64,000 bases of DNA from Oscheius tipulae (taxonomy: Eukaryota; Nematoda; Chromadorea; Rhabditida; Rhabditidae). Shown here piece after piece: positions 9,693 to 20,804 of the stretch. The stretch is from contig JASJZH010000003.1 in the NCBI GenBank assembly GCA_037178975.1, positions 2,542,001 to 2,606,000 on the forward strand, written 5' to 3'. Within the stretch, counting starts at the first letter, position 1. The number at the start of each line of letters is the position of its first letter. The notes beneath the pieces were generated by a model. The model did not search any database. It was not told the DNA's origin and saw nothing but the letters and a program-made list of their open reading frames with translations. The position numbers and the translations under genes are program-made.

Positions 9693-11640
9693 AAGGACGC
9701 TTCATTCGGAACACAAAGTCAAAGCCGGGGGAGAGATACGTAGTGGGTAGCAAAAGTTCCCAGAGCTCGTACAGTATCGGTCTACCTTTCCGATAGATGG
9801 CGCACGCCGCTTGGTTATCGCAAGAGACCACCACTGGACTTTGAATATTAAGCAAAAAGCTTCTCAAGCCGAAGTCTATCGCGAACAGCTCTCTGTGCGT
9901 ACTCGACGCTATCAACAAACGTTCTGGGAGTTCGCGTGAGGTTTTTCCTCCTTTCCCAGGCGAATGCCCAAGCATCTATGCTGATTTTCGTGACCGGTGT
10001 CTCTCGTAATCCAGAGCGTGCTTATCTCTTTGTACCGCAGCCGCCGTAGTCTGCAGATACTTGGACCCTCTCTTCTTGAAATCTTTAAACAGGAGATGAA
10101 ATGAGGCTAGCGAGCTCGTGAATTTCAGCTTTAGCCTAAAAGAGGGAGGATTTGTTGCTTTAACAAGCAACATTATCTAGACGCCTCTGCGTGATTGAAA
10201 ATCGGTATACTGTTAGTTTAACTTCAAAACCTAGCCTAGTGAATATATGAGATGGGGTCCAATGACATTTGTTTTCGGAAAATGATCACCTGCGACTAGC
10301 AAAGCACGCCTCACTATCTTCACTAAATTACTCTGTCATCAAGATATAGAGCGACCCCTAGTCCATCTGACCTCCACTTCTTCATAAATGGATCTTCATA
10401 AAAATTCTAGAACCAGAAGAAATACGTTAAAACTGTAGGAACATTCTCTTAGCCGAAACCGAAGTAGTTGCGTGACTCGGCGTTCATGGCTAAATGATGG
10501 TACCCGCTCTTCAGGTCAAAAGTACAAGTGTACCCGTTTTATTGAGTAGCCGTTTTCAACGAGTCGGCCACCATAGGACTCAAGTCTAGTCTCCTCTCAA
10601 AATTAATGGATTCGTGAATCTCTCCGGTGCGAAAAACCTGCGCAGCCGGGATAGCACCGGACTCTCCGGGATCGAGGTCCGGAATGCTTGGGATAGAGAT
10701 CCCCGACAACAAAAAATTGCTAGAAACCTTACTTCCTGTCTGTCCTCCTCGGACAATCTGGAGCCCAACGGCCCTGTTGGTCACAAACTTTGCAAACGTT
10801 TCTTGAACGGTCTCTTCTTTCGGGGGAAAAACGGGCGAGGCGGAGCACTGTAGCCGTAGGCATCGTGGGGAAGTTATCCCTCTGGTAGCCGGATGAGAAG
10901 CGAGAACCGCGTTGGCGGGCCGGTTCCCCGTAACGAAAGGGCTACCTGGCAGAAGGTAAATGTCTGCGCTTCCTATCTACTTTCTTCTTCTCCCTCGCTT
11001 GTTCCTCGATGATCTCGGCTAGAATCGGGTCAGTGATCCTCAGCTTTTCTGCCTTCTTCTTGGCCTCGAGTAGATAAAAAAACGGCTGGATTCTTGTCGG
11101 TAACTCGCAAGAGCTCGTTGCGGTTCCTCAGCTTGGTAAGGATCTCTTCCTTGTTCTTCTCGGTATCCCTTATCAGCTCCTTCAGCCCCTGGTTGAAATC
11201 GAGCTGCGTTTGATATCATTTACGATCCAACTATACATCCTCCCTCTTTCTGCATCCCTGCTTGACGAATTGCTTCTTCTCGCAGTTCTCGACGCACATC
11301 TCCACGAAAGCTCGCATGTCGGCGTCCGAGTGACGCGGGACCACATTTTCGCAAGAAGGCGATTGCTCGCTCATTTTCTGACCTGACTGAGGTTGGAGCG
11401 GAAAAAGAAGACATGAAAACGAATGCAGTGAGAATTGAGTATAGACAAAAAATTGAATAATAGAATTTAGCAATAAGTATATGAAGAAAAATAGAAATGA
11501 ATGTTGATACGGAAAACGAAAAGCCGGAATGATTCCCGGGAATGACAATTCACGGCGTGTTACGCCTATGCAAAAGGCGTTGCCAATTTTTCTCGCGCCA
11601 ATTTCCTGTCTCGAGGGCGGGAATTCAAAACTAGTTCGCT
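9653..11640 (-). mobile_element. Decayed DIRS/PAT-like retrotransposon
   Basis: Read on the minus strand from about 11380 downwards: a Gag-like segment with a helical, charged core (GLKELIRDTEKNKEEILTKL) and one zinc-knuckle-like motif (CKVCDQQGRWAPDC, with the usual His replaced by Arg). Then comes a reverse-transcriptase block around 10450-10530 (FDLKSGYHHLAMNAE, FGFG). Last is an RNase H block at 9660-9975 (RELFAIDFGLRSF, VVVSCDNQAACAIY). DLKSGYHH together with SCDNQAA-type RNase H is typical of DIRS/PAT elements. Several stops and frame changes show it is dead. No tyrosine recombinase and no long terminal repeats were seen. Confidence 0.6.
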
Positions 11641-11750
11641 TAAATTTCGTCAGCCACGTACTTTCCACCTATTTTTCTTTTCCCTTTTTCACAATTTTAG
11701 GTCAAACAAGCAATGCCCCTTGGAGCTCAATGCCAGTAATAATCCGATTC

Positions 11751-12586
11751 TTCCAAAACTGCTCGATTTCTACTTTCTTCTGTCCAACTGTCGTGACCCT
11801 TTCCTCCCACTTCAACCTGTCCACCTTACTAATGATCTGATTTGTGCAAAAAGCTCTTCAAAAAAAAAAAAGAAACTGGAGCTCGAAGAATAAGAAATTC
11901 GCGCAAGCCGCTTTTTAGATTTTCGTAATGTAGTACGGTATTCTGTGCCAAAACCGGTTTGAACCAGGATTTTTGTAGGATGCTGTACTTAGGAAAACGA
12001 GCGGCGTTTGCGCCCGGTTTGAAAATGTGACGACGCGGTATCGTTTACTGCAATCCGCCACTGAACGAAATATAAATCTGGAAACTGTTTATGACCTGAT
12101 CATTTTCCCGCGTAATGTGCACCTGAGCTTGAGATTACGGTAAGGCACAATTTCGAACTACTTTTCAGTCAAAACTGGAAAACAAAGGGTTTTCGCTTAG
12201 AGTTTTATTAGATGAAAAAGAGTAAACAACAAGATTGGGCAAAACGCAAATGTTACAAGAAGTCAACAAAATGGTACAGAATCAATAACAAAACAAGGTT
12301 TAAAATCTCTTTTTGAAGCCCTTGATCGGCGAAACAGGCAGCATGATATCTTGTGTGGACATGAAGGTGGAAGTATCGATGACGATACGGGTGGGACTGG
12401 CGGCGAAGGAGACGGATAGAAAGCGGGTTTTGAAAAGAAACGAAAACATGATCTTACCCCCTAGACGGAGTACGCAAGTAACTCTTAAGAATGCTGTTGG
12501 GAATAGCGGGGACCGCCTGAAAAGGGTGGCTCATACACATAAGGAAGAAACACACAAAGACATCTGATGCTGCCTCCACAGTTGGC
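11751..12586. repeat. Left arm of the inverted duplication around HORMA and msh-5
   Basis: This 836-bp segment is the reverse complement of 19104-20010, with small indels and one block of stronger divergence near 12010-12110. It contains a copy of the last two msh-5 exons plus the 3' flank, including the AATAAA region. The outer end shares the sequence next to the deleted mariner at 20010. The arms are separated by 6.5 kb holding the HORMA gene and most of msh-5. Confidence 0.9.
12302..12586 (-). pseudogene. Copied 3' end of msh-5
   Basis: The minus strand carries the last two msh-5 exons with their introns retained (PAIPNSILKSYLRTPSRG, then NLSVSFAASPTRIVID ... ending KKRF). It is therefore a DNA-level copy, not a retrocopy. 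Compared with the parental exon at 19276-19453, about 40 bp are missing just before the terminal KKRF codons. There is no promoter or 5' exon, so it is not expected to make a protein. Confidence 0.85.
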
Positions 12587-12589
12587 CAC

Positions 12590-13740
12590 AAAGCAAAATT
12601 GGCAAGTCTTCCTGTTTTCAAACGGTAAACAACCATTTAGGTCACAATAAGGTTGCTTGACATAACTGGGGGAAAAAAAAATTTCTGACCGAAATGAATT
12701 CAGGTTCAGGCTATTCAACGGAACACCAGCTGCGTTCATGCAACTGGTGATCCGTTCATTAGGGGCGAGTGTTTGAGAAGACTGTCAGACCGATTTGTCT
12801 GATATTAAGCAGCATACTAGCCTCAACGATTCTACTATTTAGAGCCGGTAGGGTAAGTCACGTCTCGATTTGATGATTACGAAAAATTTGGTGGTTCCGA
12901 GAATGCAGCGAGACAGTAAAAAAGTTGACGTAGCTCTGCCGTCGAAAAGGCGAGTCGGCCAAAATTTGATGTAGCAGGTGGGCTCGATGTTACCTACTTT
13001 TAGAAAGCAATCTTGTCTCCAGTATCTTGGTCATGTACAATGAAAGCAGCCATCACGACAATTAATACTCTGTGCAGGATGTAATCTGCCTTTATACAGG
13101 CGACGTTAGAGCTAAATCTTCTTGTTAAGCAGACGGAGACATTCGAAGGCCACCTCGGAGTTGCTACAATTTTGCACAGGCGCATCCGGATTAGCTGCTG
13201 AGAGCCTTCAGAATTCTTTCGGGGTAGGTAGTAGGCGACTTTGGCAGCGAGAATCTCAGTCCTCTGACCTTAGGCCTTTATCCATCCGTCGTCCTGCATG
13301 AATATCGTAGCCGCATTGTTGGAGATGAACCTAAACAGACTATAAGAATGCCTTCACATAAATCCGTAGCCAGTCATCCCAGTAATCTGTGGAGAGGCTT
13401 CCTGCCCCTTCGTTGAAACTTCGAGCGATCGAGTTCTTGACTCTCTAAAACAATTACCTCGTTGAATCAAATCCGAGGTACCTTCTCCCAATGCTACTGG
13501 TTATCGCTCGGCTTGCTAGCCATTCTGCTGTGGCAAAACTTGTTAGCAGCTAACAGTATTCTACTTCTCAAACTGCCAGAATAGACAACGCAGATACATT
13601 TAGAGTAGAGGCAAGTTTACCAAACTTTATTGGCGACCCCGAGAAGAAAACAACAACTAACTTACAAATCAACTATTCCCTGTGTCACGTCAAAATGTGA
13701 CAGAAGATTTAAAAAAAAAACGGATTGAATATAGGAGTAT
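12590..13740. other. Non-coding stretch upstream of the HORMA gene 3' end
   Basis: No coding exon can be supported. Near 13632 there is TTATTGGCGACCCCGAGAAG, which looks like a primer-binding-site junction of an LTR retrotransposon, but no LTR or coding region accompanies it. The interval otherwise seems to be degraded repeat sequence. Confidence 0.35.
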
Positions 13741-13743
13741 CAT

Positions 13744-14834
13744 TTAATGTTCAGGAGTCGTGTGGTCCAGCTTGAACGAACGTCCGGGGGTCGGCAAATT
13801 GTTATTCTTCAGAGGAGGAGCATCAGCCTTCTTTCCGCGTGTCTTTCTAACCTTCGAGCCAGATTGCAACTCATCTAGAATAATATTGCTGAAACATAAA
13901 GTGACAAAACCAGACCTGGAGAACGTTTGGTGATTTTCTCTCCAATGATGATTGTCGGTTTGGTCCTCGAAGTTTCAATCGCTTCGAAGCTTTCGTTGCT
14001 GAAGCTGCCGTTGATAATCGAGGACTGGTCCATGGTCGATGTGGAGTCATTCAGCATTCTCTCTCCAACGAACTCGTCATCCAGGTATGCACTTTGAACA
14101 CTGATGAATGCCTTGTGATGGGGCGTAGCTATTCCGGCAACGTTCATGGCGCGGGCTTTATTATCTAGCGTGTAGAGGGACGTCGAGCGATAGAAACCGG
14201 GCGCCTGGTATCCAGTGGGTGTTTCTGAAAATAAAACTTTAAAAAGCCGAGAACAACGCTTACTGTCGTTGTATGTCACACGAAGTGTGGCATAGGCACC
14301 CGGATCTACAGGGAGAAGAATGCTTCGGCACAGCTTCCGGATTTTGAGGAGGAGATTGACGGTCTGGGCTTTGACATCGGCCATTCCAGTGTACTTCAAC
14401 GATACGAGTGCTTCTGCGCCACACTTGAAGGAGCATTGGGCGTCATTTCCGTCATATGAAATTGACCAGGTGAAGACTTCCTTTGCATCATCAATATCAG
14501 AGTTGTTGGTAGAAATGACGATAATGAATTCTTGAAGGTGGCCTTTTCCGATAGCTTCGCCAACGCCACGAAGTTTGTCGCTGAGACGTCCGCCAACCGA
14601 GTGTTTACGTTCGGGAATCCAACAGCGGCAAGCATCGAGAAAAAATTGACAGTTAAGCATTAATGGAAAGAGCTTACTAGTGACTGCAAACTTCTTGAAT
14701 GCAGCGGCTGGTAGAAGTCCTCGACTTTGAAGCAGCTGGGATGTTCCCAGCATAACTAGACGTTCCGTAAAAAGGTGAGAGTCGAGAGCCGTATCCACAT
14801 TATCAGGGAAGATATTAGTACCCTGTTTTGACAT
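13744..14834 (-). CDS. HORMA-domain meiotic axis protein (HTP-1/2/HIM-3 type), 336 aa
   Basis: Minus-strand exons are 14264-14834, 13916-14224 and 13744-13874, with matching phases. The N-terminal ~240 residues form a HORMA domain (ERLVMLGTSQLLQSRGLLP, GHLQEFIIVISTN, VSLKYTGMADVKAQTVNLLL, APGFYRSTSLYTLD). The wording follows the nematode HTP/HIM-3 family closely, including the YTL segment and the following GIATPHHKAFI. These proteins coat meiotic chromosome axes and control pairing, synapsis and crossover. The tail ends NNLPTPGRSFKLDHTTPEH, a possible closure motif of the kind a partner HORMA domain binds. The gene is divergently transcribed from msh-5, with a foldback element between them. 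It could be the orthologue of htp-1, htp-2 or him-3; I cannot tell which. Confidence 0.85.
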
Positions 14835-14969
14835 CTATAATTTTCCAAGCGGAAACGTCTATAGAGAGAAAGAATGCAAGCTTGAAACGGTCAGGACAGA
14901 CAAAACAGACGAAAACAAGTAAAAAAGGAACGAACGATTTTAGAGATGGCGGTCAAGACGTGTCGGCGT

Positions 14970-15692
14970 ATATAAATATATGTTGCAGTTCAAAGTGTTT
15001 TTCAGTTCAAACTGTTCTGAACTAGTTCAAACTGTTTCAACACTTTGAACTAGTTCAAACTGTTCTATTTCAGTTCGAAGTGTTTTACGGCAGTTCAAAC
15101 TGTTTTGAACTAGTTCAAAGTGTTTTTATTTCTTTTTAGTCATTTGTGGTGCGTTTTTATCAGATTTTTGGATGTTTTTACATTTTTTTACCTTTTTATT
15201 TTCTTTTCATCAATCAAATCATAAAATTCTCAGCATTTTGACACCAAAACGACTTGAAAAGTTCCCATTAGGCAATTCTGGAGCTCCAATATCCCATTTC
15301 CTTCACGTTTTTGACGTTTTTCTGATTTGTTCGCCCTATTCGCTCATTTTTAGTATTGTTACTGAAGAATAAAAGGACAATGTGTGCAACACAAACGTCT
15401 AAAAGGGGTTTCGTCAAGTCGTTCTAGTGTCAAAATGCTGATAATTTTACGATTTGTACGATGGAAACAAAATAAAAACGAAAAACATCCTCAAATATGG
15501 TAAAAACGCTTTACAAATAAGAAGAAAGGAAATAAAAACACTTTAAACTAGTTCAAAACAGTTTGAACTGCCGTAAAACACTTCGAACTGAAATAGAACA
15601 GTTTGAACTAGTTCAAAGTGTTGAAACAGTTTGAACTAGTTCAGAACAGTTTGAACTGAAAAACACTTTGAACTGCAACATATATATTGTAT
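14970..15692. mobile_element. 0.7-kb foldback element between HORMA gene and msh-5
   Basis: An almost complete palindrome. The ends read TATATGTTGCAGTTCAAAGT and its complement, and the arms match for about 250 bp each around an AT-rich centre near 15330. Each arm carries an internal array of CAGTTCAAACTGTT and GAACTAGTTCAAA units, themselves palindromic. TATATA sequence flanks both sides, so the target site was probably TA. It has no coding capacity. It occupies about three quarters of the 977-bp space between the two start codons. Confidence 0.85.
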
Positions 15693-15811
15693 AATGCGTT
15701 GCGCCGCCAAATTGAAATGCGAAAACTACAATTTTTAAACGCTCCCCAACATTTCTCGCTCTTGCTGGTTCCCCTTTATACTAAACACAGAATAATAATA
15801 TTCTACAGCTA

Positions 15812-18800
15812 ATGGGAGAACAAGAAGTCGTCGTCGATTACCAGCCAAAGCCGGTTATTCTATCCCTGTGTTACCTGTACGTTTTTTGTTCAAAAGCGTG
15901 CTACTTTCCATTTTTAGCGAAGGCCGTCTCGGAGCTGCTGTCTACAGTCACGCTTCTACAACTGTTCGAATCTTGCACGATATCGGAGAAAATGACGACT
16001 TTCGCGTTCTGAATTTATGTATGTGTTTTCGACCAACCTTACCGCCTTTTCAGTGTTTGATCAGATCGAGCCGACGACTGTAATCGCATGCAAATCACAA
16101 GATTTGAACTACGTTCGGTATCTTACCGTTCGATGTAAGCTTTTTTTTTAAAATCTACTGTGCATGTTTTCTAGGCAAGAGCAATGAAGCCCAGAAAAAA
16201 GACGAGTATCCTGAAAGTGGCAATCCTAATCAGCCCATACTTTTTAAGGCAGGAATGTTCATTGATGACGAGGAAACTGTTCCGGACAGCCAAGATCTGT
16301 CTTCGCACTATCAAGAGGAAGAAGATACCCAGGAGGAATTCGATCCATTCAAAGACGCCGTACTCAATCTCATGCCAAGCCATGCCTTCCGTATCCTAGA
16401 GAATTATCTGACAATCAACGCTAAATTCAGGTTTCGATACGTCTGTCGTCAGAATTAGCGAGCTGTTCACCACAGAAGCTCTGACAAAATGCGAGACAGA
16501 CATCATTCTCCAGTTCCGAATTGACACCAAGTCAAAAAACATGGTCTCCGCATTTGGAGCTCTTCTTCGCTACATGGATGCCGCCAGAATTGGGGTCGAA
16601 TACGATACCTTGAATATTCGCACACCTATTTCTTCTGTCAAGATCTTCGTTATGTAAGTGTTGATCCTTTTGCTCAACAAGAACATTTGTAGCGATCAGA
16701 TGATCGAGATGGACTGGTCCTCTTACCGTGCTCTCGACATTTTCGGCGAAGACAAGAAGAAAGAGGCCGGATTTCGCAAAGTGATCTCGCCCAGTTTCAA
16801 TGGATCTGTATCATTGTTCAGTCTAATGAATAGATGTCGTTCTGCGGCTGGAAAACACACATTGATGTGAAGTACTATTCTTTCATATTAATGTTTCTTT
16901 TTAGGAATTGGTTCTCGCATCCGACGCTGAACTTGAAAACTATCCGACAACGTCAGCAAGCAATCACGTTCTTTTCCTCGGATTGCAACAGCGGAGTAAC
17001 TTCTTCGGTTCATCAGCTCATCAGCAAGATCCGCAATGTGAAGGCAATCTTGAAGCGAATGCAAGGAAGTATTATCAAGCCCGAAAATTGGACAAACCTC
17101 TTCGAGTCGCTGAAATCGCTCAAAGCCATTGGAACAATACTGAATGAGCGAAAGATAAAATTGGATATTCTGAATGAATACATGGACAGCTTTGGCAACG
17201 AGCTGACCGAAGTCGTCTTCCTCATTGGATATATGGTTGGCTCCCAATTTTTTTGTCGGATAAGGTAACGAGCTTAGATCGATTTTGAAGAGTCAGTCAC
17301 AGAAGAAAGACTGGTCGCCAACGCGACTATCGACGCCGGATTGGATGAAATCAAGCACATCTACCGTAATCTGCCTCAGCTGATGACCCAGGCCGCTCAA
17401 GAGGAATCGAACCGTCTTCAGGCTGACCAGTGCTCTGTAGTCTATCTTCCAATCGTTGGCTTCCTTCTTCAGTTGCCGCTTGATTTCCCAGCTCATCATT
17501 ATCCCGAGTACGCTTATTTTTTTTTTACACTTTTTATAATTGTTCATATTCAGCTTGAAAATGGTCTTCACGGCCGATGCTCACGTGAACATGAAGAGTA
17601 AATGCATGACTCAACTCGACGAGGAAATTGGTGATGTCAAGATGCAGATTATCGATAAGGAAACCACCATCGCTCTGAGGTTTTTCTGGTTTCAGCTTTA
17701 TTAAGTATCTTGTTTTAGAATGCAGAAGTCCATTCTCGACAAGACAGAGCCACTCCTTGGCGCCTGCAAAGCCGCTGCCATACTGGACTCGATCATTTCG
17801 ATGGCCCTAACAGCTCGTCATTTCAACTGGAACTGTCCTGTGCTGACCGACAAGCCCGTCATCGAGGCTGTTCGATCCGTTCACCCTATTGCTCAAATGC
17901 TCAATCACGACCAATATTTCGTTCCAAATGATGTCAGTTTCGGCGACAAGAGCACCAAAGTCAAGATCTTCACCGGCCCGAACGCTTGTGGAAAAAGTGT
18001 TTATATGAAACAAGTCTGTTGCATGTTATGCTGTCTTCGAATGTCCTCTTTAGGTCGGCCTCTTGGCTTTCCTTACCTACATTGGCAGCTACGTGCCTGC
18101 CCAACGAGCCATTGTCGGTCCTATCAGTCGCATAATGACTCGCATTTTCACGGTTGACGGAGTTCTGGATGGAATGTCGACTTTTGCCAAGGATCTGCAG
18201 CAGATGGCTCTTGCTCTACGCCGATCCAATGAATATTCATTGGTCATTATTGACGAGTTTGGAAAGGGAACCTTGAGTGTCAGTTTGTACATTTTTGTAT
18301 AGGTTAGTTCTTTTCAGGAAGTAGGCATCTCGCTGCTCTCTTCAGCACTCAACTACTGGCTGGATAAGGGCCCTGAACATTGTCCTCACATCATGGTCTC
18401 CTCTCATTTCCACTCGCTGCCAAAGTTTCTCAACAATTATGAAAAGATGGCCACTTTCCAGGTGTGCTCAAAAAATTCTTTTCAATATCCTTTGTAGACG
18501 TTCGATGTAGTCAAGAGAGGAAATCGCTTAGACTACCAATTCCGCCTTATAGACGGCCTTGTCAACTGTTCACATGCTGCTTATACCGCGGCAAACCAAG
18601 GAATTCCTATCACTGTAGTCAAACGATCCAACGAGGTTAGTCGTTTCCTCCATGACTTCATCTGTTGCAGATCTACGCAGACCTAAAAGCTGGAAGCCAT
18701 CCCTCAGAACTAACTCTCTATTGCTCCGATGACGATAAAATTAACGAAATGAAAGAGAAGATGGCAGATTTCATGACCGAATTCGCCATCTGGGACATCC

Positions 18801-19453
18801 AAAACAACAGCGATAAACTTTTGGATCACATGACGAAGATTCTTCTCGACGAAGCTGAAAATATAGATTTGGATCCTGAGACCTCCATGATCGCTACTCC
18901 AGCCAGACCGATTGGAGTCAGTTTTTGGGTCTTTTTCAAAAGGTTTGGTTACTCAGTTTGGCCAAGAAGAGGAGAATAACGAAGATATTGGACCATCTGA
19001 GGCTGATCAGAGCAGACGGGAGCTGGAGGAAGACGAGTCTGTTGTGGATAGCCGGCTGATTACATCCAGCGGCTCGAAAGGAAGTGTAACGAACAATACG
19101 AGTCCTGGAACTGTGGAGGCAGCATCAGATGTCTTTGTGTGTTTTTTCCTACTGTGTATGAGCCACCGTTTTCAGGCGGTCCCCGCTATTCCCAACAGCA
19201 TTCTTAAGAGTTACTTGCGTACTCCGTCTAGGGGGTAAGATCATGTTTTCGTTTCTTTTCAAAACCCGCTTTCAGTAATCTATCCGTCTCCTTCGCCGCC
19301 AGTCCCACCCGTATCGTCATCGATACTTCCACCTTCATGTCCACACAAGATATCATGCTGCCTGTTTCGCCGATCAAGGGCTTCAATGAGATCTTCCCCG
19401 ACGAGAATGATAACATGTCCTGTCCTCTTCCCCAAAAGAAAAAGAGATTTTAA
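15812..19453 (+). CDS. msh-5: MutS homologue MSH-5, 1001 aa
   Basis: Seventeen exons join in frame: 15812-15876, 15918-16018, 16054-16134, 16175-16390, 16431-16653, 16693-16866, 16905-17235, 17278-17507, 17554-17679, 17719-18013, 18054-18278, 18318-18461, 18498-18635, 18671-18916, 18957-19130, 19176-19234 and 19276-19453. MutS core features are clear: SLFSLMNRCRSAAGKHTLMN in the lever region, Walker A GPNACGKSVYMKQVG near residue 600, Walker B LVIIDEFGKGT near 678, and a SHAAYTAANQGIP segment typical of MSH5 rather than MSH4. MSH-5 pairs with MSH-4 (HIM-14) to stabilise meiotic crossover intermediates and does not repair mismatches. The ~110-residue C-terminal tail is Ser/Thr/Glu-rich, as in the long tail of C. 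elegans MSH-5. AATAAA follows at 19543. The last two exons were copied to 12302-12586. Confidence 0.93.
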
Positions 19454-20010
19454 ACCTTGTTTTGTTATTGATTCTGTACCATTTTGTTGACTTCTTGTAA
19501 CATTTGCGTTATGCCCAATCTTGTTGTTTACTCTTTTTCATCTAATAAAACTCTAAGCGAAAACCCTTTGTTTTCCAGTTTTGACTGAAAAGTAGTTCGA
19601 AATTGTGCCTTACCGTAATCTCAAGCTCAGGTGCACATTAGGCGGGAAAACGACCAGATCGTAAACGGTTTCCAGATTTATATTTCGTTCAGTGGCGGGT
19701 TGCAGTAGACGATACCGCGTCGTCACATTTTCAAAACGGGCGCAAACGCCGCTCGTTTTCCTAAGTACAGCATCCTACAAAAATCCTGGTTCAAACCGGT
19801 TTTGGCACAGAATACCGTACTACATTACGAAAATCTAAAAAGCGGCTTGCGCGAATTTCTTATTCTTCGAGCTCCAGTTTTTTTTTTTTTTTTTTTTTGA
19901 AGAGCTTTTTTGCACAAATCAGATCATTAGTAAGGTGGACAGGTTGAAGTGAGAGGAAAGGGTCACGACAGTTGGACAGAAGAAAGTAGAAATCGAGCAG
20001 TTTTGGAAGT
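19104..20010. repeat. Right arm of the inverted duplication (msh-5 3' end and flank)
   Basis: This is the counterpart of 11751-12586. It begins inside the penultimate coding region of msh-5 (AACTGTGGAGGCAGCATC) and runs through the stop codon, the poly(A) region and about 500 bp of flank up to a T-run and the edge of a mariner fragment. It holds the functional, undeleted version of the msh-5 end, so it is the likely source. Confidence 0.9.
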
Positions 20011-20553
20011 GACGACCAGAAGTGACCGCGCATGTCTGTCGCCCATTCTCTCCTGTCCATGTATGAGAGGAAATCCTTTTTACCACGCCTGATGACGGGG
20101 ATGAGAAGTGGGTAATGTATGTAAAGTTCCGAAAGAAGTGTAAATCGGTGGATACAGGGCAGACACCAAGTCCTGATGGGAAACCCGACACCCATCAAAA
20201 GAACATTATGCTCTGTGTTTCCTGGGATATCGAAGGAGTGGTACACTGGGAACTGCTGGATGCTGGAACTACCCTTACGGCCGCCATAAACAGCCAGCAC
20301 CTTGGAAAGGTTGCCGTTGCACTACTGATGTTAGTCCGGATTTTGCCCCTTCCAACAATTATTTGTTCCGGACTCTCAACAACGAGATTGGAAGGCAACA
20401 GTTCGATTCCAACGGCGCGCTCAAAACCTGGTTGACAAACTTCTTCGTGTCGAAACCCAAGGTGTTCTACGTGCGTGGCATCCGTAAGCTACCCGTGAAA
20501 TGGGCAGACGTGGTGCAAAACAAAGACACAGAGAGTCAACCGCAAAACCCATA
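20010..20553 (+). pseudogene. Internally deleted mariner transposase copy
   Basis: Same family as 5671-6700, opposite strand. It reads KNIMLCVSWDIEGVVHWELL, intact where the first copy has a T-run, then jumps from GKVAVAL straight to PDFAPSNNYLFRTLNNEIG. The segment with the second catalytic Asp and the D34D spacer (about 110 bp) is therefore deleted. It ends near the normal C-terminus (LPVKWADVVQ). It abuts the right arm of the inverted duplication. Confidence 0.8.
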
Positions 20554-20754
20554 ACTTTGATGGGTAAAACCTACAAGATAGGACCTCTAGTGACTATATC
20601 GTCTGTCAAAGCGTTGCTGACTCAATGAGGAACTCAGCTATGACAGGCAGAAAAGAGACACAGCTTTCGCAATCCTTGTTTGTTTGTTGTTCAATGACTC
20701 ATCGCCAGTCGGGGGTTACGACACAGGACTCGTTATTGCCCGTTCAGCTGCTTT

Positions 20755-20759
20755 TATAA
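20755..20759 (+). promoter_or_regulatory. TATA box of the eIF5A-like gene
   Basis: TTTATAA lies about 48 bases upstream of the ATG in a pyrimidine-rich leader. A clear TATA this close to the start is common in highly expressed or germline nematode genes. Confidence 0.45.
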
Positions 20760-20804
20760 CCCTCCACTCTTCACTCCGTCTCCTTACCGTTTTCTTCCCT
20801 CAAA

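Noticed and set aside
14642..14682. Possible intron in HORMA exon 1 (GTAAGCTC donor)
   Set aside because: No AG acceptor in range keeps frame, and the unspliced sequence reads on as HORMA domain.
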